Origin: Variovorax sp. OV700
Lineage (GTDB): Bacteria; Pseudomonadota; Gammaproteobacteria; Burkholderiales; Burkholderiaceae_C
Assembly (NCBI RefSeq): GCF_900099805.1
Contig: NZ_FNDR01000002.1
Span: forward strand, 124,001 to 188,000
DNA: 64,000 nt
Direction: 5' to 3'
Notes under the pieces: generated by a model
What the model was told of the DNA's origin: nothing
What the model saw: only the letters and a program-made list of their open reading frames with translations
The model's database searches: none
Program-made: the position numbers and the translations under genes
Shown: positions 41,336 to 49,370 of the stretch, one piece after another
How the letters are laid out: the number at the start of each line of letters is the position of its first letter
Position numbering within the stretch: position 1 is the stretch's first letter

Positions 41336-42286
41336 TCAGCTCCTCGCTTGCACCAGGGCCGCGGCCAGCGCGCGCTCAGCCAGTGGCAACTTGAATGCGT
41401 TCTCGTGCGTCGGCTGCGCGCCGGCCAGCAGCTGCGCGGTCACGGCCTTGGCGCCCTGCGGCATTGCGGCCTCCGCGGCCTCGAGGCGCCATGGCTTGTG
41501 CGCCACGCCGCCCAGTGCCACGCGGCCCGAGCCATCGCGCTGCACGATCGCCGCAACGGAAACGAGCGCGAAGGCATACGAGGCGCGGTCCCTTACCTTG
41601 CGGTAGATCTGCGTGCCGCCGATGGGCCTTGGCAGCGTGACGCCGGTGATCAGCTCGTCCCGCTCCAGTGCCGTCTCGATGTGCGGGGTGTCGCCCGGCA
41701 GGCGATGGAAATCGGCAATCGGGATCACGCGCGTGCGGCCATCGGGGCGCACCGTCTCGACCGCCGCGTCGAGCACGCGCATCGCCACCGCCATGTCGCT
41801 CGGATGCGTCGCAATGCAGGCCTTGCTCGTGCCGATCACCGCATGCTGGCGGGTGACGCCGCCGATGGCGCTGCAGCCGCTGCCGGGCTGGCGCTTGTTG
41901 CAGGGCTGGTCGGTGTCATAGAAGTAGGGACAGCGCGTGCGCTGCAGCAGGTTGCCCGCCGTGGTCGCCTTGTTGCGCAACTGGCCCGAAGCGCCGGCCA
42001 GCAGCGCGCGCGAGAGCACGCCGTAGTCGCGGCGCACGCGCTCGTCGGCCGCCAGGTCGGTGTTGCGCACCATGGCGCCAATGCGCAAGCCGCCGTCGGT
42101 CGTGGGTTCGATCTTGTCCAGCGCCAGGCCGTTCACGTCGACCAGGTGCGTCGGCGCTTCGATCTGCAGCTTCATGAGGTCCAGCAGGTTGGTGCCGCCG
42201 GCGATGAACTTGGCGCCGGGGCTTCGTGCGACAGCCGCCGCAGCCTGCGCAGGAGACTGCGCGCGCTCGTAGGTAAATGGCTTCAT
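41336..42286 (-). CDS. paoB: FAD-binding subunit of periplasmic aldehyde oxidoreductase (PaoB-like)
   Basis: A 316-residue FAD subunit. The FAD site is in [14 protein letters not shown] and [16 protein letters not shown]. Cysteines at about 119, 129, 138 and 157 ([26 protein letters not shown]) match the extra [4Fe-4S] motif that sets PaoB apart from ordinary xanthine dehydrogenase medium subunits. The ATG at 42286 overlaps the stop of the iron-sulfur subunit gene (42283-42286). Confidence 0.9.
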   Translation of the reverse strand: MKPFTYERAQSPAQAAAAVARSPGAKFIAGGTNLLDLMKLQIEAPTHLVDVNGLALDKIEPTTDGGLRIGAMVRNTDLAADERVRRDYGVLSRALLAGASGQLRNKATTAGNLLQRTRCPYFYDTDQPCNKRQPGSGCSAIGGVTRQHAVIGTSKACIATHPSDMAVAMRVLDAAVETVRPDGRTRVIPIADFHRLPGDTPHIETALERDELITGVTLPRPIGGTQIYRKVRDRASYAFALVSVAAIVQRDGSGRVALGGVAHKPWRLEAAEAAMPQGAKAVTAQLLAGAQPTHENAFKLPLAERALAAALVQARS

Positions 42287-42933
42287 GTCCGGCTCCCCGC
42301 GACCTCGGTGATGGCATCGACGATGTTGGAGTAGGCGCCGCAGCGGCAGATGTTGCCGCTCATGCGCTCGCGCAGTTCGTCGGCCGACAGCAGGGGCCGC
42401 GCAGTGAGATCGGCGCTCACGTGGCTCGGTACCCCGCGCTTGATTTCGTCGAGCACGGCGACGGCCGAGCAGATCTGGCCGGGCGTGCAGTAGCCGCACT
42501 GGTAGCCGTCGTGCTTGACGAAGGCGGCCTGCAGCGGATGCATGTTCTGCGGCGTGCCAAGCCCTTCGATGGTGGTGATCTGCCCGCCGTCATGCATGAC
42601 GGCGAGCGTCAGGCAGGCGTTGATCCGCCTCCCGTCGGCAATGACCGTGCAGGCGCCGCACTGGCCGTGGTCGCAGCCCTTCTTGGTGCCGGTCAGGTGC
42701 AGGTGTTCGCGCAGCGCATCGAGCAAGGTCGTTCGCGTATCGAGCTCGAGCGAATGGACCTGGCCGTTGACCTTCAGCGAAAGCTTTGCACGGGGCACCG
42801 CCGATGCCGATGCCGAAGGTGCAGCCTGTGCCGCCGCGGCGGGCGCAGAAGACGAAACCGCCGCAGCGGTGGCGGCGCCGGCAATGAGCGCGTCGCGTCG
42901 CGAGATCAAGGGGGTCGTCGTGGGACTTTCCAT
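42283..42933 (-). CDS. paoA: Two-[2Fe-2S] subunit of periplasmic aldehyde oxidoreductase (PaoA-like, Tat-exported)
   Basis: A 216-residue iron-sulfur subunit. A twin-arginine leader ([21 protein letters not shown]) is followed by a 20-residue alanine/serine stretch. The plant-ferredoxin-type cluster uses C87, C92, C95 and C107; the second cluster uses C146, C149, C196 and C198 (QCGYC and CRCG). The Tat leader carries the folded three-subunit enzyme to the periplasm. An AGGAG lies just before the ATG at 42933, and the 168-base gap upstream to the AraC gene should hold the promoter. Confidence 0.92.
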   Translation of the reverse strand: MESPTTTPLISRRDALIAGAATAAAVSSSAPAAAAQAAPSASASAVPRAKLSLKVNGQVHSLELDTRTTLLDALREHLHLTGTKKGCDHGQCGACTVIADGRRINACLTLAVMHDGGQITTIEGLGTPQNMHPLQAAFVKHDGYQCGYCTPGQICSAVAVLDEIKRGVPSHVSADLTARPLLSADELRERMSGNICRCGAYSNIVDAITEVAGSRT

Positions 42934-43073
42934 GTCAGCTCCTGTTGTTCGAAGTTCGGGCAAGTCGTGGGGAGGGAACGCCCCGCTTGGAAGCGGACGC
43001 CCTGGTCGCCATTTTTCTAGAGCTGCGCGGCGATTGATAGAGCAATTCGCTTCTTTTCTTGCCTGATCCTATG

Positions 43074-43096
43074 AGGTCGCAACGGCCTGCGGACCT
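43074..43096. terminator. Weak hairpin downstream of the AraC gene
   Basis: AGGTC-GCA and TGC-G-GACCT form an imperfect stem around ACGGCC just past the AraC stop (43102). There is no T tract on either strand beyond TTTTA (43100-43104 reading plus), so termination is doubtful. It may instead be a regulator site for the aldehyde oxidoreductase promoter, as the region also holds GCGATTG and CAATTCGC arms at about 43030-43050. Confidence 0.25.
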
Positions 43097-43101
43097 AAGT
43101 T

Positions 43102-44064
43102 TTACGCCGGATTCGCCAGCCCCTGCTTGCGTAGGTCGACGCCCTTGGCGGCTCCCCGCAACACGTCGATGTCCCGCTTGGGTGGCGCCCCGAACAATCG
43201 GCTGTATTCGCGGCTGAACTGGGAGGGGCTTTCGTAGCCGACCCTGAACGCCGCGCTTGCCGCATCCAGGTGTTCGTTCAACATCAATCGCTTCGCTTCG
43301 TTCAATCGCAGCCACTTCTGGTACTGCAGCGGGCTCATCGCAGTGAGTTGTCGAAAGTGGTGGTGGAACGTGGGTGTGCTCATCTGCACGCGCTCCGCGA
43401 GTTCATCGACGCGAAGCGACAGGGCATAGTTCAGGGTCAGCCAGTCGATGGCTCTTGCAATCCGGTGGCCCTGTCCATCCACGGATGCGATCTGCCGCAG
43501 CTTGGCCGCCTGATCGCTCCCAAGAAGCCGGTAGTGAATTTCCCGATGGATCATCGGTGCGAGAACGGGGATGGCCGCGGGCTCCTCCAGCAACTCCACG
43601 AGGCGCGCGATGGGCGCCAGCAGCGCCGGGGTTGCCGTGCCGATGCCCACGCCCGCCCCGACCGAGCGATCGCCACGCGACGGAAAATTGCCCTGCGCGA
43701 TCAGCTCAGCCAGCACGCGGATGTCGAGCTTCAAGACCAGACCGAGGCAAGGCTGCGCCGCGCTTGCCACCCTCACCTCCGAATTGGCGGGCAGGTTCAA
43801 CGAGGTGATGAGGAATTGCGAGGTGTCGTAGGGGTAGGCCTCGCCGCCGATCCACATCTGCTTGGCGCCTTGGGCAACCAGCACGATGCTCGGCTCGATC
43901 ATGCAGACGGCAGGCGGCGCGGGAGATTCGCGCCGGAAGAAGCCGAGTCCGGGGATCGGTGTTGCGAAGTCGCCCGGCTCCGGGGTCCGCGCGCCGATGA
44001 CGTGCGCCATCGCTTCCTGCAGCGATCTGCACTGCGCTGCGGCGTCGGGGGGTGTGGGTGCCAT
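43102..44064 (-). CDS. AraC family regulator with AraC-type N-terminal cupin domain
   Basis: A 320-residue regulator. Residues about 40-190 form the AraC_N-type sensor (PPAVCMIEPSIVLVAQGAKQMWIGGEAYPYDTSQFL, containing the beta-barrel), and 215-315 the double HTH (LRVDELAERVQMSTPTFHHHFRQLTAMSPLQYQKWLRL, then VGYESPSQFSREYSRLFG). The ATG at 44064 has GGAGG 11 bases upstream; a longer frame to 44169 is possible. It precedes the paoABC-like operon on the same strand by 168 bases. This group of regulators often controls aldehyde-responsive reductases or oxidases, so aldehyde induction of the operon is a fair guess. Confidence 0.9.
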   Translation of the reverse strand: MAPTPPDAAAQCRSLQEAMAHVIGARTPEPGDFATPIPGLGFFRRESPAPPAVCMIEPSIVLVAQGAKQMWIGGEAYPYDTSQFLITSLNLPANSEVRVASAAQPCLGLVLKLDIRVLAELIAQGNFPSRGDRSVGAGVGIGTATPALLAPIARLVELLEEPAAIPVLAPMIHREIHYRLLGSDQAAKLRQIASVDGQGHRIARAIDWLTLNYALSLRVDELAERVQMSTPTFHHHFRQLTAMSPLQYQKWLRLNEAKRLMLNEHLDAASAAFRVGYESPSQFSREYSRLFGAPPKRDIDVLRGAAKGVDLRKQGLANPA

Positions 44065-44211
44065 GTTGCTCGAAGCCTCCGCGGAAGACTCTAACTCTCC
44101 GAGCAGGTCTGCTCCACAAAAGAGGACCGGCGCCAGAGGATCGGGCAAGAAATGCAGCGAAGTGCGCAATCCAGGCGCGAGCGGCGACGGCCATGCCCGT
44201 GTCTTGCCGAG

Positions 44212-44508
44212 CTAGCCGATCTTCGGCAGCCCGAAACCAAACCCGAAGGCCGCGCCGCTTTTCTTCTTGGCTTCTTCGAGCTCTGGCTCCGGTTCGGACT
44301 CGTCTTCACGCGGGCCCACGTCGAGATCCTCGATCATCTGCTGCAGTTCGACGAGGCCCCCCGCCATCGCGGCCTTGTAGGTCTTCATGGATCGCGCCTG
44401 CTGGCCCAGCACCTGCCAGCCCTCCTCTCCGAGTTCGACCAGGCGCCAGCGGAAGGCGCCCTCCTTGTCTTCAAAGACGGTGACGGCGATGCTTCGGAGT
44501 GATGGCAT
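44212..44508 (-). CDS. Small acidic-tailed protein of unknown function
   Basis: A 98-residue soluble protein. The N-terminal 60 residues (PSLRSIAVTVFEDKEGAFRW and LVELGEEGWQVLGQQARSM) look like a small beta-sheet followed by a helix. The tail is strongly acidic (ESEPEPELEE), then KKKSGAAFGFGFGLPKIG, low in complexity. No known family comes to mind. The start region is duplicated: GGCATGGGGTGA occurs at 44504-44515 and 44517-44528, so a second, out-of-frame ATG lies 13 bases upstream of the chosen one, and no good ribosome site is visible. Confidence 0.65.
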   Translation of the reverse strand: MPSLRSIAVTVFEDKEGAFRWRLVELGEEGWQVLGQQARSMKTYKAAMAGGLVELQQMIEDLDVGPREDESEPEPELEEAKKKSGAAFGFGFGLPKIG

Positions 44509-44575
44509 GGGGTGACGGCATGGGGTGATCGCGGTGTCGGACGCGGCGCTGCCTGGGCGCTTCGATCCAGTCGCA

Positions 44576-45232
44576 TCAACGCGCACTGCGGCGCAGGAAC
44601 ACATGCGTGGCGCGCTCGCCTGCCACCTGCCGTTCGCAGCTATAGCCCAGCGCCGGCAGGTCCAAGCCTGCGAACAGCGCCTCGCCCTTACCCAGCAGCA
44701 CCGGCCGCATGGCCAGGTGCAGTTCGTCGATCAGCCCGGCCTTCAAATATTCGCGCACGGTAGCCACGCCGCCACCCACGCGCACGTCGCGCGCGCCTGC
44801 GGCAGCTCGCGCCTGCGCCAGCGCATCGTGGATGCCGCCGGTGACGAAATGGAAGGTGGTACCGCCCTGCATTGTCAGTGGCGCGCGGGCATGGTGGGTC
44901 AGCACGAAGACCGGCACGTGGTACGGAGGCTCGTCGCCCCACCAGCCTTTCCAGCTCTCGTCGGGCCAGGGTCCGCGCACCGGCCCGAACATGTTGCGCC
45001 CGAGGATCCAGGCACCCATCTCGGCGAAGCCTTGTTCGGCGATTTCGTTGTCGACGCCGGTCTCGCCGTTGGCCTCGCCCGTCTTTTGAATCTGCTGCCA
45101 GACGCGCGTGGGAAAGAACCAGTCCATGAGTTCGGGACCGCGAACACCCAGCGGGTGCTCCAGGCTCTGGTCTGGACCGGCGGCGAAGCCGTCGAGCGAA
45201 ACGCCGAAGCTGCGCACGAGCAATCGGGTCAT
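44576..45232 (-). CDS. Dihydrofolate reductase-like protein (RibD C-terminal fold)
   Basis: A 218-residue protein of the RibD_C/DHFR-like superfamily: LLVRSFGVSLDGFAAGPDQSLEHPLG at the start, GAWILGRNMF, then VGGGVATVREYLKAGLIDELHLAMRPVLLGKGEALF, the NADPH-site glycines followed by the family's IDELHL motif. It is not the folate enzyme (no such active-site layout) nor the riboflavin deaminase (no deaminase half). Substrate unknown. The 270 bases upstream (45233-45502) hold no gene; I see only a CGCGTT-TTT-AACGCG dyad at 45475-45489. Confidence 0.85.
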   Translation of the reverse strand: MTRLLVRSFGVSLDGFAAGPDQSLEHPLGVRGPELMDWFFPTRVWQQIQKTGEANGETGVDNEIAEQGFAEMGAWILGRNMFGPVRGPWPDESWKGWWGDEPPYHVPVFVLTHHARAPLTMQGGTTFHFVTGGIHDALAQARAAAGARDVRVGGGVATVREYLKAGLIDELHLAMRPVLLGKGEALFAGLDLPALGYSCERQVAGERATHVFLRRSAR

Positions 45233-45502
45233 GGATCGTCTCCTGCAAGAAGAGCCTCAGTTTAGCGCCGGCGGCGCACGCCGTTACGTTACTACCTGGA
45301 ACCGACGAGCTGCCTGTCGATGCGCACGAGGCCACGGAGAAACTCAGATTGAGGAATTCCAACGCCAAGCGCTGATCACCCCCCGCCCGCATGCATCTGT
45401 CACGCGGCACTTCCTAAAAGCAGCATTGAAGCGATGCAATCGGCGGGAATAGTAGGTCGAAGCGCGCCAATCACCGCGTTTTTAACGCGATGTCGTTCCG
45501 CA

Positions 45503-46618
45503 CTATCTCTGCCCGAACGCCGCGCCTTTGAAGAGATCCTGGTACTCGCGCGGCTGCGACCGCCAGTACTGCCTGGGCGCAAACACATGCGCCCCGAGCT
45601 TCGCGGCGGCATGCCAGGGCCAGCGCGGGTCGTACAGCATCGCCCGCGCCAGCGAGACGGCGTCGGCCTCGCCGTTGGCGATGATGCTTTCCGCCTGCTC
45701 GGCCTCGGTGATCAGGCCCACGGCGATGGTGGGAAGGCCGACCTCGGCTTTCACGCGCTGCGCATAGGGCACCTGGTAGCCGGGGCCCAGCTTGATGGCC
45801 TGCTGGGGCGAGACGCCGCCAGTCGACACATGCACGGCCGCGCTGCCGCGGGCCTTCAGCGCGTGGGCCAGCGCCAGCGTGCCCTCGATGTCCCAACCGC
45901 CCGGCACCCAGTCGGTGGCTGAGACGCGCATCCACACCGGCTTGTTCGCGGGAAACTCGGCCCGCACCGCGTCGAACACCTCCAGCGGAAAGCGCATGCG
46001 GTTCTCGAGGCTGCCGCCATATTCGTCCTCGCGGTGGTTCGCGATCGGCGAGAGAAACTGATGCAGCAGATAGCCATGAGCCCCGTGCACCTCGATGCCA
46101 TCGAAGCCCAGGCGTGCAGCGCGACGTGTGGCGGCCACGAATTCATCGCGCACGCGCCGCAGTCCGTTGCGGTCGAGCGCCGTGGGCACGTCTTCGCCTT
46201 GCGCATGCGGCACGGCACTGGGTGCTTCCGTTTTCCAGCCGCCGGGGTCGCCGGGACGGATCTGCACGCCGCCCTCCCAGGGCGCCCGGCTCGATCCCTT
46301 GCGGCCGGCGTGCGAGAGCTGGATTGCCAGCGCCATGGGCGAATGCGCGCGCACGGCGTCCAGTGCGCGGCGCAAGGCCGCTTCGTTCGCGTCGGAGTAC
46401 AGGCCGAGGTCCTGCGGCGAGATGCGGCCTTTTTCCGATACCGCCGTGGCCTCGAGGATCAGCAGCCCCGCGCCGGAGAGCGCGAGATGGCCCAGGTGGA
46501 TCATGTGCCAATCGGTGGCGCACCCTTCCTCGGCCGAGTACTGGCACATCGGCGCAATGACGATGCGGTTGGGCAGGTCGAGGACGTTCAACGACCACGG
46601 CTCGAAAAGTCGGCTCAT
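45503..46618 (-). CDS. Old yellow enzyme family NADH:flavin oxidoreductase (YqjM-like)
   Basis: A 371-residue FMN ene-reductase of the thermophilic-like/YqjM branch, different from the NemA-like one at 19445. The opening SRLFEPWSLNVLDLPNRIVIAPMCQYSAEEG contains the cysteine (MCQYS) that tunes flavin redox in that branch; IQLSHAGRKGS, the substrate histidines in EVHGAHGYLLHQFLSP, and NRMRFPLEVFDAVR follow. The ATG at 46618 follows GAAGGAGTAG. It is 18 bases after the LacI gene stop on the same strand, so it may be read through from the large catabolic operon. Confidence 0.92.
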   Translation of the reverse strand: MSRLFEPWSLNVLDLPNRIVIAPMCQYSAEEGCATDWHMIHLGHLALSGAGLLILEATAVSEKGRISPQDLGLYSDANEAALRRALDAVRAHSPMALAIQLSHAGRKGSSRAPWEGGVQIRPGDPGGWKTEAPSAVPHAQGEDVPTALDRNGLRRVRDEFVAATRRAARLGFDGIEVHGAHGYLLHQFLSPIANHREDEYGGSLENRMRFPLEVFDAVRAEFPANKPVWMRVSATDWVPGGWDIEGTLALAHALKARGSAAVHVSTGGVSPQQAIKLGPGYQVPYAQRVKAEVGLPTIAVGLITEAEQAESIIANGEADAVSLARAMLYDPRWPWHAAAKLGAHVFAPRQYWRSQPREYQDLFKGAAFGQR

Positions 46619-46636
46619 TTGCAACTACTCCTTCTC

Positions 46637-47725
46637 TTACGTACTGGGGCTGCCCACCGGCGTTTTGCTGCGCGTTTGTGCGGCGTGCCACTCCTGGCCA
46701 GGTTGCACCGGCTTCGGCGCCGCCAGGCTTTCCCTGACGATCACGCGCGTCTCCAGCGGCTGCGCCGCCTGGACCGCCTTTCCTTCCAGAAGCGCCACCA
46801 CCCGGTGCGCGGCAAGCACGCCGATCTGTTCCGTCGGCACCTTCACCGTCGTCAACGGCGGCACCACGATGGCGGCGTGCTCGATGTCGTCGAAGCCGGT
46901 GATCGACAAATCTTCGGGGACCCGGATCCCCCGGCGGCGGCATTCGTCGATCGCGCCAATGGCCTGCAGGTCGGTGCCGCAGATCAGCATGGTGGGTGGG
47001 ACGGGCTGGCTTAGAAAGATCCGCACCGCCTCTCGTCCACCCTCGAAATTGAACGGCTGCTCGGTAACAAGTTCCGCGTCGAGCGAGAGCCCCGCAGCCT
47101 TCAGCGCGGCGCGGGTTCCCGCCGCCCGCGCGCGGGCCCGCTCGTTCGTCTGCTCAAAACCGTTGCACAGCGCGATGCGCTTGTGGCCTGTTTTCACGAC
47201 CAGCGACGCGAGTTCGAAGGCGGCGTCGTAATAAGAAAATCCCACGCAATGCGGATAGTGCGAACCATCGATGGACCACGTCATCACGTAAGGCAGCGCA
47301 TATTGCCGGGCCAGTTCGAACACCTCGCTCGAATGGTCGGTGCCCACCAGGACCAGCGCATCCACGCCGCGTTCGACGATGGTTCGGAGCAACTCGATCT
47401 CGCGCTCGGGCTTGTACTCGTGGCTCGCCACCAGGAGCTGGTAGCCGAACTTCCACAGCGTTTGTTGCAGTTCGTGGATCGCGACCGAAAAGATCGGGTT
47501 GCTCAAGGTCGGATAGATCGTCGCCACAGTGCGGGTGCGGCGTGATGCCAGCGCCTGGGCAGCGCCGTTGCGAACATAGCCCAGCTGCGAGACCGCGTGC
47601 CGCACCTTCTCCAGCGTGGCCGGCTTCACCTGTTCCGGCATCGACAGCGCGCGGGAGGCGCTGCCAAGCGATACGCCGGCAAGCCGGGCCACGTCTTCAA
47701 GGGTCGAGCGTCTTTCGGCAGTCAT
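46637..47725 (-). CDS. LacI family transcriptional regulator
   Basis: A 362-residue LacI/GalR protein: HTH at about 8-30 (TLEDVARLAGVSLGSASRALS), hinge helix with AAQALASRRTRTVA near 55-68, and a periplasmic-binding-like effector core from there on (AIHELQQTLWKFGYQLLVASHE, VDALVLVGTDHS, TDLQAIGAIDECRRRGIRVPEDLSITGFDDI). It is the distal gene of the minus-strand pathway block. The two perfect TGAAGCGCTTCA palindromes before the binding-protein gene at 57263 have the central CG typical of LacI-family operators, so it most likely represses the whole block and thereby itself. Confidence 0.93.
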   Translation of the reverse strand: MTAERRSTLEDVARLAGVSLGSASRALSMPEQVKPATLEKVRHAVSQLGYVRNGAAQALASRRTRTVATIYPTLSNPIFSVAIHELQQTLWKFGYQLLVASHEYKPEREIELLRTIVERGVDALVLVGTDHSSEVFELARQYALPYVMTWSIDGSHYPHCVGFSYYDAAFELASLVVKTGHKRIALCNGFEQTNERARARAAGTRAALKAAGLSLDAELVTEQPFNFEGGREAVRIFLSQPVPPTMLICGTDLQAIGAIDECRRRGIRVPEDLSITGFDDIEHAAIVVPPLTTVKVPTEQIGVLAAHRVVALLEGKAVQAAQPLETRVIVRESLAAPKPVQPGQEWHAAQTRSKTPVGSPST

Positions 47726-47769
47726 CGCAGTGCACAGATCATTGAAAAACCTTGGGGCGCTCGTTCGCA

Positions 47770-49368
47770 TTACCGGTGGGAAGCATCCTCCAGGATCAGG
47801 TCGGCCGCCTTCTCCGCCACCATCATGACGGCTGCCTGAATGTTGCCCGAGACCATGCGGGGCATCACGGAGGCATCGACGATGCGCAGTCCGCTCATGC
47901 CGCGCACTCTCAAGCGCAAATCGACCACCGCCGCATCGTCCTCTCCCATGCGGCAGGTGCCGATGGGATGATAGATCGTCTGCCCGTTCTGGCGCGCGAA
48001 CGCGAGCCAGTCGGCATCGGAGCGAACCTCGGTCCCGGGACTCATCTCCTCGACCACGTGGCGCCCGAGGGCAGGACGCCCGACGATGCGCCGTGCGATC
48101 TGCATGCTGCGCACCATGCACTCCTGATCGACCGGGCTCGACAGAAAATTCGGCCGGATGGACGGCCCGGCGGACGGGTCGCGGGATTTGATGTGGATGG
48201 TGCCGATCGATTCGGGCCGCAGCTGCGTCACGCCGATCGTCATGCCGGGCAATTTGTCGAGCACGCGCTCGGCGGCATTCGCATAGCTTGCGTGCATAAA
48301 AAAATACTGCGCGTCGGCCGTCGCCATCTCGGGCCTGGTCTTCACGAAGGCGTTCACCAGACCCGTACCGAGCGTGAGGATGCCGGTTCGCCGTGCGTAG
48401 TATTCCGACACGGCGAGCCCAAGGCGCCAGCTGCGCGACATCTCATTCAGCGTGACGGCCTCCTTCACCCGCCAGTTCATGCGTGTGCAGAAATGGTCGA
48501 TGTAGTTCTCGCCCACGCCGCGCAGGCCGTGGCGCACCGTGATGCCATGCGACTGGAGCAGTTCGGCGCGGCCGATGCCCGACAGTTCGAGCAGTTGGGG
48601 GGACTGGATCGCGCCGGCGGCCAGAACAACCTCCACCTGCGCCTTGACCGTGCTCTCAACGCCGTTTCGGCGGTAGGTCACGCCGGTGCAGCGTTTGCCG
48701 CTGATCTCCAGGCGCAACACATGCGCATGGGTCACGACGGTGAGGTTCTTGCGCTTGAGTGCGGGCCGCAGATAACCGTCGTAGACGCTCCAGCGTTTCC
48801 CGCCGCTTTGCGTCACCTGGTAGTAGCCCACGCCCTCCTGGCGCCCGGCGTTGTAGTCTTCGTTGAAGGCGAGTCCGTCTTCCTGCGCTGCCTTGACGAA
48901 GGCATCGGAAATGGGGAAGCGTTCGCGCACCTGCGCGAGCTTCATCGGCCCCTCATGGCCGCGCGTGGGGCCGCCCTTGTCGTAGTTCTCCAGCTTGCGG
49001 AAGTAGGGCTCGACGTCTTTCCATCCCCAGCCGCGCGCGCCGGCGTCGCGCCAGGCGTCGTAGTCGCCGGCCTGGCCGCGCACATAGACCATGCCGTTGA
49101 TGAGCGTGGAGCCGCCCAGGCCCTTGCCGCGCGGCACCGCGATCACGCGTTGGTTGGTGTTCTCTTCGGCCTCGGTCTGGAAGCGCCAGTTGTACTGGGT
49201 GTTGGTCAGCAGCTTGCTGAAGCCGGCCGGAATGTTGATCCACATGCTCGCAGGCTCTCCGCCGGCTTCGAGCATGAGCACGCGGTGTTGCCCGGAGGCG
49301 GTCAGCCGGTTCGCCAGGATGCAGCCGGCCGTGCCGCCGCCGACGATGACGTAGTCGTAGGGTTCCAT
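47770..49368 (-). CDS. GMC-family FAD-dependent alcohol dehydrogenase
   Basis: A 532-residue glucose-methanol-choline oxidoreductase. It has YDYVIVGGGTAGCILANRL at residues 4-22, the GMC signature GKGLGGSTLINGMVYVRGQ near 82-100, and the catalytic pair His467 (YHPIGTCRMG) and Asn509 (SGNIQAA), equal to the His-Asn pair of known alcohol and choline dehydrogenases. The ATG at 49368 is 2 bases past the stop of the GlcD-like gene, so they are coupled. Its job is presumably oxidation of a primary or ring alcohol, with electrons passed to quinone or cytochrome. Confidence 0.93.
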   Translation of the reverse strand: MEPYDYVIVGGGTAGCILANRLTASGQHRVLMLEAGGEPASMWINIPAGFSKLLTNTQYNWRFQTEAEENTNQRVIAVPRGKGLGGSTLINGMVYVRGQAGDYDAWRDAGARGWGWKDVEPYFRKLENYDKGGPTRGHEGPMKLAQVRERFPISDAFVKAAQEDGLAFNEDYNAGRQEGVGYYQVTQSGGKRWSVYDGYLRPALKRKNLTVVTHAHVLRLEISGKRCTGVTYRRNGVESTVKAQVEVVLAAGAIQSPQLLELSGIGRAELLQSHGITVRHGLRGVGENYIDHFCTRMNWRVKEAVTLNEMSRSWRLGLAVSEYYARRTGILTLGTGLVNAFVKTRPEMATADAQYFFMHASYANAAERVLDKLPGMTIGVTQLRPESIGTIHIKSRDPSAGPSIRPNFLSSPVDQECMVRSMQIARRIVGRPALGRHVVEEMSPGTEVRSDADWLAFARQNGQTIYHPIGTCRMGEDDAAVVDLRLRVRGMSGLRIVDASVMPRMVSGNIQAAVMMVAEKAADLILEDASHR

Positions 49369-49370
49369 GT

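Noticed and set aside
39312..41606. A 764-codon open frame on the plus strand opposite the PaoC-like gene
   Set aside because: It mirrors the codon periodicity of the real gene and has no motifs, while the minus-strand protein has all expected cofactor sites.
45475..45489. CGCGTT-TTT-AACGCG dyad in the 270-base gap before the RibD-like gene
   Set aside because: Perfect but short and without a T tract or promoter context; mentioned only within the gene entry.
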